From assembly GCA_024687185.1 (NCBI GenBank), contig JAILEX010000072.1, positions 1-49,282 of the forward strand: a stretch of DNA of 49,282 bases, in the 5' to 3' direction. The notes beneath the pieces were generated by a model. The model did not search any database, had not been told where the DNA came from, and was given only the letters and a program-made list of their open reading frames with translations. Position 1 is the stretch's first letter. Each line of letters begins with the position of its first letter. Of the stretch, positions 17,678 through 24,962 are shown piece after piece. Made by a program: the position numbers and the translations under genes. Origin of the DNA: Bacilli bacterium. Its GTDB lineage: Bacteria > Bacillota_I > Bacilli_A > RFN20 > CAG-826.

Positions 17678-19417
17678 TTACTTCTCCTCTTCCTCCTTGA
17701 CCATGATGGCGAGGTCCTCGAGCTGTTTCGGATCGACGACGCGCGGCGCTTTGCTTAGTGGGTCGGCGGCGTTTAGATTCTTCGGGAAGGCGATGACGTC
17801 GCGGATATTCTCGGTCCCTGTAAGGATCATGCAAAGCCTTTCCAAACCGAAGGCGAGTCCGCCATGTGGGGGCGCGCCATAGGAGAAGGCATCGATGAAC
17901 CAGCCAAATTTCTCGGCCACTTGTTCTTCGCTTAGGCCTAGGAGGCGGAATATCTTCCATTGGATATCGTGGTCATAGATACGGAGGGTTCCGCCGCCGG
18001 CTTCATAGCCGTTGATGACGATATCGTAGGCATAGGCGAGGACCCTTTCGGGATCGCTATCCAAATAGGGTAGGTCTTCGTCTTTTGGACGGGTGAAGGG
18101 ATGGTGTTCCGCGGTATAGCGGTCCTCCCCTTCGACTTTGTCGAACATCGGGAAGTCCACGACCCAGAGCAAGTCATAGGTGTTGGGTTTGATGAGGCCA
18201 AGGCGATTGGCGAAGAATAGACGTAGCGCGCCTAATGCGGTATCGATGTGCCGCCTAGAATCGCTTGCGGCGAATAATAGCAAGTCGCCTTCTTTGAGCG
18301 ATAGGCCGTTAACAAGCCTAGAAGCATGCTCTTCATCGAGGAATTTGGCGAAGCTGCCTCCTAGGCCGTCCTTTTCGACTTTAATCGACAGGACGCCCTT
18401 TAATCCGAATTTACGCATTTCCATCGTAACTTCGTCTAGGACCTTCCTAGAGAAGGAAGGAGCCTCTCCTTCTATTACGATGCCCTTGATGAAGGGATTG
18501 CCTTCGAAGCCGTTGAATTCGACCCCTTCCATATAGGAAGAGAGGTCGCGGAGCAACAAGCCGAACCTGGTGTCTGGCTTATCGCTACCATAATTGTCCA
18601 TGGCATCCCAGAATTTCATCCTGGGAAGCGGGGTGACGATATCGACTCCCGCCACTTCTTTGAAGATCCTCTTGAGGAAGCCTTCCATCAAGGTGAGGAT
18701 CTCCTCTTGGTCGAGGAAGCTCATCTCGAGGTCGAGCTGGGTGAATTCGGGTTGCCTATCGGCGCGTAGGTCCTCGTCGCGGAAGCATCTTGCGACCTGG
18801 TAATACCTTTCGGTGCCGGCGCACATAAGAAGCTGCTTCCATAGCTGCGGGCTTTGGGGCAAGGCGTAGAAGGCGCCATGGCGAAGCCTGGAGGGGACTA
18901 GGTATTCCTTCGCCCCTTCGGGGGATGAAAGGTTAAGAATCGGGGTCTCGATCTCCAAAAAGCCGTTTTCATCGAAATATTCGCGGAAGATCTTGCAGAC
19001 CTTCGCCCTGGCTTTTAGCTTGTTGAGCATGCAGGGACGGCGGAGGTCGAGATAGCGTAAGGCAAGGCGGGTATCCTCTAAGGCATCGGTTTTGTCGGCG
19101 ATGATAAAAGGCGGGTTCTTGGCTTTGTTAAGGACTTCCATTTCCTCCAAAACGATTTCGACTTCGCCCGTAGCCAAAGCGGGGTTTGGCTTATCCTTTA
19201 GCCTGACGGTACCGACGACTTTGACGACATATTCGCTTCTAATGTCGGGGAAATCGTCTGGATGGTCGGTGAAAACCTGGACGATGCCGGTGCTATCGCG
19301 CAAATCGAAGAACAACAAAGAGCCTAGGTTCCTTCTTGTGGCAACCCAGCCCGCGAGGGTGACTTTCTGCCCCGCATGTTCCTTCCTTAATAGTCCATTG
19401 TAGATACTTCTTTTCAT
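17678..19417 (-). CDS. aspS: Aspartyl-tRNA synthetase
   Basis: A class II synthetase (579 residues) of the bacterial type. An N-terminal OB-fold anticodon-binding domain (GWVATRRNLGSLLFFDLRD) is followed by motif 2, FRDEDLRADRQPEFTQLD, a bacterial GAD insertion domain (about 280-410), and motif 3, GLAFGLERLCM. It lies 36 bases downstream of hisS. The hisS-aspS pair is a standard Firmicutes arrangement. AGAAGG precedes the ATG. Confidence 0.96.
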   Translation of the reverse strand: MKRSIYNGLLRKEHAGQKVTLAGWVATRRNLGSLLFFDLRDSTGIVQVFTDHPDDFPDIRSEYVVKVVGTVRLKDKPNPALATGEVEIVLEEMEVLNKAKNPPFIIADKTDALEDTRLALRYLDLRRPCMLNKLKARAKVCKIFREYFDENGFLEIETPILNLSSPEGAKEYLVPSRLRHGAFYALPQSPQLWKQLLMCAGTERYYQVARCFRDEDLRADRQPEFTQLDLEMSFLDQEEILTLMEGFLKRIFKEVAGVDIVTPLPRMKFWDAMDNYGSDKPDTRFGLLLRDLSSYMEGVEFNGFEGNPFIKGIVIEGEAPSFSRKVLDEVTMEMRKFGLKGVLSIKVEKDGLGGSFAKFLDEEHASRLVNGLSLKEGDLLLFAASDSRRHIDTALGALRLFFANRLGLIKPNTYDLLWVVDFPMFDKVEGEDRYTAEHHPFTRPKDEDLPYLDSDPERVLAYAYDIVINGYEAGGGTLRIYDHDIQWKIFRLLGLSEEQVAEKFGWFIDAFSYGAPPHGGLAFGLERLCMILTGTENIRDVIAFPKNLNAADPLSKAPRVVDPKQLEDLAIMVKEEEEK

Positions 19418-19453
19418 GGTCTTATTACCTTCTTTGCTTATTGTTATAGGCGA

Positions 19454-20965
19454 TTAGTCGTCTTTTTTGCCGTCTTTGTGGTGATGGCAGTGATAATCTT
19501 TCTCTTCCTCGTGGTGGTGGCAGCAATGGTGTTCCCCTTCGCCTTCCTCCTCATCATGGTGGTGGCAGCAATGGTGTTCCCCTTCGCCTTCCTCCTCATC
19601 ATGATGGTGGCAGCAATGGTGTTCGCCCTCTTCCCCTTCGTGGTTATGGCAGCAGCAATGGTGCTCCTCCTCTTCCTCATGCTCGTCTAGGATCATGGAG
19701 AGGGTTTCGTCTAGGGTCTCGATATTGGCTTCGACCTGCTCTTCGGTGGCGAGGTTTTTGACCTGGACCACGCCATTATTGATTTCGTCTTCCCCAAAGA
19801 TGATGGCGACCTTGGCCTTTTTGCGGTTGGCTTTCTTGAACATCGAGCCCAATTTGGTCTTGGCGTAAGGCACTTCCACCGTATACCCAAGGCCGCGGAT
19901 CTGCTCGGCCAAAACGAAGGCGTGTTCGATATAATCCTCGGTTAGGGGCATCATATAGATGTCCAGAGTCTCGGCGACGCCCTCCAGGAGGTTATTGTCG
20001 CGCATAAGCGAATATAGCCTCTCCACGCCAAAGGCGAATCCAACGCCGCTATCGCATTCGACCCTGCCGCCGAAGTTGGCGAGTAGGCCATCGTAGTGTC
20101 CGCCACCCATGATCGCGCCATAATCGGCGCCGGTGGGGCTGGAGGCGTGGACCTCGAAGACGATGTGGCCATAGTAGTCGAGTCCCCTGACGAGGGTGTC
20201 GTCTATTTCGTAGTCGACCCCTTCCTGGCTGAGGATCGATAGGGTCTTATAGAACCTTTCCTCGGCCTCTTTGGTGAGGAAGTCCTTCATCCTGGGCGCG
20301 CCTTCGACGAGCTTTTGGTCTTCCTTTACCTTGCAATCCAATATGCGTAGGGGGTTGAGCTCGTAGCGGTTTTTGCAGTCGTCGCACATTTCCTCTAGAT
20401 GCGGCTTGAAGTATTGCTTCAACGCCTCTTTATAGGCATCGCGGCTTGCTTTGTCGCCTAGGGTATTGACCTTGACCTTAACGCCGCGGAAGCCTAGATA
20501 AGAAAGCGTGCGCATCGCTAAGGCGATCGTTTCGGCGTCTAGCCAAGGGGAATCCTGGCCAACGCATTCGACGCCGGCTTGGATGAATTGGCGGTATCTG
20601 CCAAGTTGCGGCCTCTCATAACGGAATACGGGTCCGCTATAGAATAGCTTTAGGGGGACGTCCCCGGTGGCGAGCAACTTCTTCTCGACGATGCATCTAG
20701 CGACGCCCGCGGTCAGCTCCGGACGGAGGGTGATCGACCTTTCGCCCTTATCGAGGAAGGTATACATCTCCTTCCTTACGACGTCGCTGCCTTCGCCGGT
20801 GGAACGCAAAAAGCATTCGGTATGCTCCATGATCGGGGTTTCGATGGGTTGGTAGCCATATAGGCCAGCCACCGCCCTAAAGACGTTTTGGATATAGGTA
20901 TAGGCAGAGGATTCCTCCGCGATCATGTCGTGGGTGCCTTTGACGGCGATGATGTTGTTTGCCAT
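19454..20965 (-). CDS. hisS: Histidyl-tRNA synthetase with His/Cys-rich C-terminal tail
   Basis: A class II synthetase. Residues 1-428 form a normal HisRS: KGTHDM at the start, motif 2 FRYERPQLGRYRQF, the histidine motif RGLDYYG, motif 3 GFAFGVERL, and a C-terminal anticodon-binding domain. The protein then continues for 75 residues (429-503) with no counterpart in the family. By my count this tail has 24 His, 10 Cys and many Glu/Gly. It contains three repeats with the core HHCCHHH and ends in a basic-acidic stub. The tail is in frame with one stop at 19454. His/Cys tails of this kind bind Zn or Ni in proteins such as SlyD; metal binding here is inferred. Only an AGAGG-like ribosome site is seen. 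Confidence 0.95.
   Translation of the reverse strand: MANNIIAVKGTHDMIAEESSAYTYIQNVFRAVAGLYGYQPIETPIMEHTECFLRSTGEGSDVVRKEMYTFLDKGERSITLRPELTAGVARCIVEKKLLATGDVPLKLFYSGPVFRYERPQLGRYRQFIQAGVECVGQDSPWLDAETIALAMRTLSYLGFRGVKVKVNTLGDKASRDAYKEALKQYFKPHLEEMCDDCKNRYELNPLRILDCKVKEDQKLVEGAPRMKDFLTKEAEERFYKTLSILSQEGVDYEIDDTLVRGLDYYGHIVFEVHASSPTGADYGAIMGGGHYDGLLANFGGRVECDSGVGFAFGVERLYSLMRDNNLLEGVAETLDIYMMPLTEDYIEHAFVLAEQIRGLGYTVEVPYAKTKLGSMFKKANRKKAKVAIIFGEDEINNGVVQVKNLATEEQVEANIETLDETLSMILDEHEEEEEHHCCCHNHEGEEGEHHCCHHHDEEEGEGEHHCCHHHDEEEGEGEHHCCHHHEEEKDYHCHHHKDGKKDD
19521..19652 (-). repeat. 45-base tandem repeat in hisS
   Basis: Three consecutive units start at 19521, 19566 and 19611 (45, 45 and 42 bases), each beginning with CAGCAATGGTGTTC on the plus strand. 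Two units are nearly identical and the outer copy is diverged. They encode the HHCCHHH-acidic repeats of the HisRS tail and show that it grew by in-frame duplication. Confidence 0.9.
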
Positions 20966-21028
20966 TTCTTCTTGTTTACCTCTAGATATATTTTCGAGGC
21001 ATTGTCTACTTTCAATGCGCGAAAATTA

Positions 21029-21047
21029 TAGGACCCATAAGGTCCTA
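21029..21047 (-). terminator. Terminator after relA
   Basis: On the minus strand, a 7-bp stem TAGGACC / GGTCCTA with a 5-base loop is followed by TAATTTTC. It starts 48 bases after the relA stop and upstream of hisS. I checked this leader for T-box motifs and found none. Confidence 0.6.
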
Positions 21048-21094
21048 AAGCAATGAGACCACCTTGAAAAGGGACGATATTTACCGAAATTGGG

Positions 21095-23338
21095 TCAATG
21101 CGTGACCCTAGTGACGCTATAGACGCCTTTTAGACCAAGCAAATCGGCGAAGCAATCCTGGAGGATCTTCGCGTCAGTGACTAAGGCCGTCAAGGTGACG
21201 GAGCATTCCTGCGTCTCGTGGTAGCTATGGGCGGAGAGGTCGCTTACGCCTACCCCTTTTGCGGATAGGGTTTGCAGGATTTCCGCGAGTAGGTTCGGCC
21301 TATCGCTAGAATAGATTTCTATGTCGACCGGATAATTGGATAGACCGAGGTCCTCCTTCCAATAAGCGTCGATCAGACGCCTATTTTCGGCGATGATGTT
21401 GGGACAAGTCACCCTATGGACGGTGATGCCTTTGCCCCTGGTGACGTAGCCGACGATGCTATCTCCGGGAATCGGGCAGCAGCATTTGCCGAGGGTGACG
21501 GCCATGCCGCTATCCATGCCGGGTATCCTAACGGGGTATTTGGTGTCGCTGATCGCGCTTTTGGTGCGCTTGACCGCCTTTTCCAAATCGAAGGCGGATT
21601 TCCTTTTTATCTTCAGGAAGTCCAAAACCGCCGAAGGGGTTGGGTTTTTGCCATATACAAGCAAATAGAGGTCATCGATGGAATTGCAGTGGAATTCGCT
21701 TTTCAGGTTGGTGATGTTGTTCTCCAATATCCTAACGGCCTCTTCTTCCAAGATATCGGCGTTACGGAAGGAATCCATCAAGGACGCTTTCCCGCTTTGC
21801 GTCCTCTCTTCCGTTAGCGACTCCTCCTCTTTCCTTTGCAGTGCCTTCTTGATGTGGCTTCTTGCGCTACTGGTCTTGGCGATTTCAAGCCAGGAGGAAT
21901 TGGGGGAGGCGTTTTTCGAGGTGCGGATTTCGCATACGTCGCCTGTTTTCAAAACGGTGTTCAAGGGCACGCCGATGCCATTTACTATCGCCCCCGTTGC
22001 GCTATCGCCAACCCTGGTATGGATTTTATAGGCGAAGTCCAAAGTGGTGGAGCCGGTAGGCAAGTCGATGACTTTGCCAAGCGGGGTGAAGACATAGACG
22101 TTTGCCCCGAAGATATCGTGGGTAAGTCCCTGCATGTATTCCTTCGCGCCGACATCGGATTCGCCGCTCATCGCGACGAAATCGCGGAACCAGTGGAGCT
22201 GGTTTTCGATTTCCTTCTGCTCGGCTTTGGCGGAATAGTTGGAGTTTTCCTTATACTTCCAGTGCGCGGCGACGCCGGTCTCGGCGATCCTGTCCATTTC
22301 CTCGGTGCGGATTTGGACCTCATAGGTTTGCGAGTCGCCGGCGAGGACGCTGGTGTGGATGGATTGGTACATGTTCGGCTTGGGGGTCGCGATATAGTCT
22401 TTGAACCTATCTTGGATCGGGGCGAACATCGAATGGATGATACCTAGGATCTCATAGCAATTGATGACGGTCTCGGTGATGATGCGGATGGCGAGGACGT
22501 CATAGATCTGTTCGAATTCATAGTCTTTGCGGTACATCTTCTTATAGATCGAATATACCGATTTGACGCGGCTTTCTAGCCTAAAGGGGATCTTTTGCTC
22601 ATACAGGGTGTCGGCCACCTTCTTCTTGAATTGCTCAAGGCTTTTCTCGGTGTTGACGCACTTTTGCTCGACGAGCTTTTCGATGCGGTTATATTTGGAG
22701 GGTTCAAGGTATTTTAAGGAGATGTCCTCAAGCTCGCTTTGGATGTTATATAGGCCTAGCCTATGGGCGATGGGGGTGAAGACCTCCAAAGTCTCCTTGG
22801 AAAGCGCCTTTTGCCTTTCTGGGGACAAGGAGGCGAGGGTGCGCATGTTGTGGAGCCTATCGGCGAGTTTGACGATGATGACGCGGACGTCCTTGGCCAT
22901 GCCTAGGAAGATTTTGCGGTGGTCTTCCGCCTCGAAGTCCTCCTCGGTCTTATGGCTAAGCTTCATGCGCTGGATCTTGGTGAGGGAGTCTACGATTCCC
23001 TGGACCTCCTCGCCGAATTTCTGCCCGATTTCCTCGATGGTGACGTCGGTATCCTCGACTACGTCGTGGAGGAGGGCGCTGGCAAGGGTGGCTGGCCCGC
23101 TTTGTAGCTCGGCGCAGATATAGGCCACTTCAAGCGGGTGGACGATATAGGCTTCGCCGCTTTTGCGGAATTGGCCTTCGTGCTTTTCCTTGGCGAGGGT
23201 ATAGGCGTCATGGATGAGCTGCCTGCTTTTTACGTCTTGGATATAGGGGAAAAACAGGGCCTTGAAGTCCTCATAGCTATGGACCACGTTGCCGAAGCTA
23301 TCGGTAGGCGTGGCGTTATCCTTTTTCTCTACTTCCAT
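21095..23338 (-). CDS. relA: Bifunctional (p)ppGpp synthetase/hydrolase Rel
   Basis: A long RelA/SpoT homologue (747 residues). The hydrolase HD domain carries His53, His67 and His91-Asp92 (HDVVEDTDV), so hydrolysis should be active. The synthetase domain has RVKSVYSIYKKM, PKPNMYQSIHTSV and VQIRT. The TGS domain follows (VFTPLGKVIDLPTGST). Zinc-finger-like cysteines (GKCCCPIPGD) and a C-terminal ACT domain come last. Within the synthetase block a conserved His reads Asp (EEMDRIAE instead of EMHxxAE). AAGGGAAA is the likely ribosome site, and recJ ends 44 bases upstream. Confidence 0.95.
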   Translation of the reverse strand: MEVEKKDNATPTDSFGNVVHSYEDFKALFFPYIQDVKSRQLIHDAYTLAKEKHEGQFRKSGEAYIVHPLEVAYICAELQSGPATLASALLHDVVEDTDVTIEEIGQKFGEEVQGIVDSLTKIQRMKLSHKTEEDFEAEDHRKIFLGMAKDVRVIIVKLADRLHNMRTLASLSPERQKALSKETLEVFTPIAHRLGLYNIQSELEDISLKYLEPSKYNRIEKLVEQKCVNTEKSLEQFKKKVADTLYEQKIPFRLESRVKSVYSIYKKMYRKDYEFEQIYDVLAIRIITETVINCYEILGIIHSMFAPIQDRFKDYIATPKPNMYQSIHTSVLAGDSQTYEVQIRTEEMDRIAETGVAAHWKYKENSNYSAKAEQKEIENQLHWFRDFVAMSGESDVGAKEYMQGLTHDIFGANVYVFTPLGKVIDLPTGSTTLDFAYKIHTRVGDSATGAIVNGIGVPLNTVLKTGDVCEIRTSKNASPNSSWLEIAKTSSARSHIKKALQRKEEESLTEERTQSGKASLMDSFRNADILEEEAVRILENNITNLKSEFHCNSIDDLYLLVYGKNPTPSAVLDFLKIKRKSAFDLEKAVKRTKSAISDTKYPVRIPGMDSGMAVTLGKCCCPIPGDSIVGYVTRGKGITVHRVTCPNIIAENRRLIDAYWKEDLGLSNYPVDIEIYSSDRPNLLAEILQTLSAKGVGVSDLSAHSYHETQECSVTLTALVTDAKILQDCFADLLGLKGVYSVTRVTH

Positions 23339-23382
23339 CGTAATTTCCCTTATCTATATTTATATAGTGCGTGTTTTTCCTC

Positions 23383-24939
23383 TTAGTCTTCGTCTTTGGC
23401 GAGTTCGCAGGTGAATTCGAAGGTCCTTCTCTCCCTGAACTCGTTGATCCCAAAGGTGCCTTTGATATCGAAACTCGGAGCCGATATCGCGTCTTTGCCG
23501 AAACGGAACGACTTTAGGCATACCTTGGTGAGGTTGGCCAAAGCCTTAAAGGGCCTTTCTTCCTTTATTATCCTCAATCCCGCTAGGGGCACGTTTCTAA
23601 TAAGGAAGACCGGTTCCCTATGGCCTTCGCCAAAGGGGCCGAATTTGCGGATTTCCTTATAGGTATCCATATTGGCCTCTTCTAGAAGAAGTTCGATCGG
23701 CTGCTCCTTCTTCTTGACGAATGGATGCGCCTTGGCCCATTCCTCCATGATGGAATGGACCTTCATGAAGTCGCCTTCCTTGATGGTGATGCCTCCGGCA
23801 TAGGCATGCCCCCCGCTTTGGACGGGGATATCGCCTAGCGCCTCGATCAACGAGGGCATCTCCGCGCCTTCCTTGCTTCTAAAGCTGCCGACAAGGCAGC
23901 CAGGGTGGGCGCTAGAGGGGGAGAAGACGATCGCGGGGGCGTTCCATTTGTCTAGGACCTTGTTGGCGATAAGCCCATTTAGCCCCTCTGGGTTATCGCT
24001 TTTGATGCAATAGCCGGGGGCCTCGGTAAGGTAGAGCTTTTCAAAGCCCGCCTTGATTAGGGCCTTCCTTTCCTCATTGGTCTTGGCCATCCATTCGGCG
24101 ACCTTAAATTTGTCTTTTGCTTCTAGCGAGGCAAAATAGGGGACGAGGAGATTGACTTCGTTTCCCTCCTTGATGCGGGGGATGCTATTGATCTTGGGGA
24201 TCACGTCTAGGCCAAGGATCTTCTCGTCGATTAGCTTTTGCGAGGTGAGCATCATGATCTCGGGGAATTCGTGTTGGCGGATTTCCCTAAGCATCAATCC
24301 GACGGCGACGCGATTTTGCGCCTTCATCGGCATGATGTCGCTAAGAAGGGACAAAGCCCCTAGCGTAAATAGGTAGGGATCGTTTTTCCCTAGCAGTACG
24401 CGTGAGAACAAATAGCATAGGAAGCCAGCGCTGACCGCCGCTTCCCCATATTTTAATAGTTCGTCATGGATAATCGCGTTTGCCGGGGGCAAGGAGGCTG
24501 GCAAGTCATGGTGATCGATCACGATGACGTTGATGCTTCTTTCCCTTAAATAGGAGACCTGCTCAAAGCAAGAGACGCCGTTATCGACTAGGATCACTAG
24601 GCCAAAGCCCTTCTCGGCGATCCTTTTGGCGTTATCCAAAGTAAGCCCATAGCCATCGTGATAACGGCTTGGGATGAATGTTTTCGCCTCCACGCCCATC
24701 AGGGCGAGGGTGCGTTTCATGATCGAGGTGGCCATGATGCCGTCGGTATCGTAGTCGCCATAGATCAAAATATCGTGTTTGGCCGCGATGGAGGCCATCA
24801 AAACCTTTTTGGCCTCGATGGCGGCGGCTTCGTTTTCGATTGTCGGGATTAAGGAATAGGAGGGCTCTATGACGAAGGAAGGGTAGTCCTCTTCCCTAAG
24901 CCCATAGTGGGTAAGCAATCTGGATTTTAGGCTTTCCAT
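23383..24939 (-). CDS. recJ: Single-stranded-DNA exonuclease RecJ (short form)
   Basis: A DHH-family 5'-3' exonuclease. Motifs are YGDYDTDG, VDNG, IDHHDLP and the DHHA1 motif GGHAYAGGI. An OB-like C-terminal part ends the protein at 518 residues. Bacillus RecJ is close to 790 residues, so the extra C-terminal domain usual in Bacilli is absent here; the size resembles proteobacterial RecJ. AAAGGAG lies 9 bases before the ATG. It sits directly before relA, and secDF ends 23 bases upstream. Confidence 0.92.
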   Translation of the reverse strand: MESLKSRLLTHYGLREEDYPSFVIEPSYSLIPTIENEAAAIEAKKVLMASIAAKHDILIYGDYDTDGIMATSIMKRTLALMGVEAKTFIPSRYHDGYGLTLDNAKRIAEKGFGLVILVDNGVSCFEQVSYLRERSINVIVIDHHDLPASLPPANAIIHDELLKYGEAAVSAGFLCYLFSRVLLGKNDPYLFTLGALSLLSDIMPMKAQNRVAVGLMLREIRQHEFPEIMMLTSQKLIDEKILGLDVIPKINSIPRIKEGNEVNLLVPYFASLEAKDKFKVAEWMAKTNEERKALIKAGFEKLYLTEAPGYCIKSDNPEGLNGLIANKVLDKWNAPAIVFSPSSAHPGCLVGSFRSKEGAEMPSLIEALGDIPVQSGGHAYAGGITIKEGDFMKVHSIMEEWAKAHPFVKKKEQPIELLLEEANMDTYKEIRKFGPFGEGHREPVFLIRNVPLAGLRIIKEERPFKALANLTKVCLKSFRFGKDAISAPSFDIKGTFGINEFRERRTFEFTCELAKDED

Positions 24940-24962
24940 GGGCTTCTCTCCTTTCTAAGCGC

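Noticed and set aside
19478-19690. Hydrophobic 70-codon plus-strand frame across the hisS tail
   Set aside because: It is the complement of the His/Glu repeats, which reads as Val/Phe/Leu-rich on the other strand; there is no start signal.
20966-21094. Possible T-box leader upstream of hisS
   Set aside because: Synthetase operons of this type often have one, but the conserved AGGGUGGNACCGCG element is absent and the only hairpin looks like the relA terminator.
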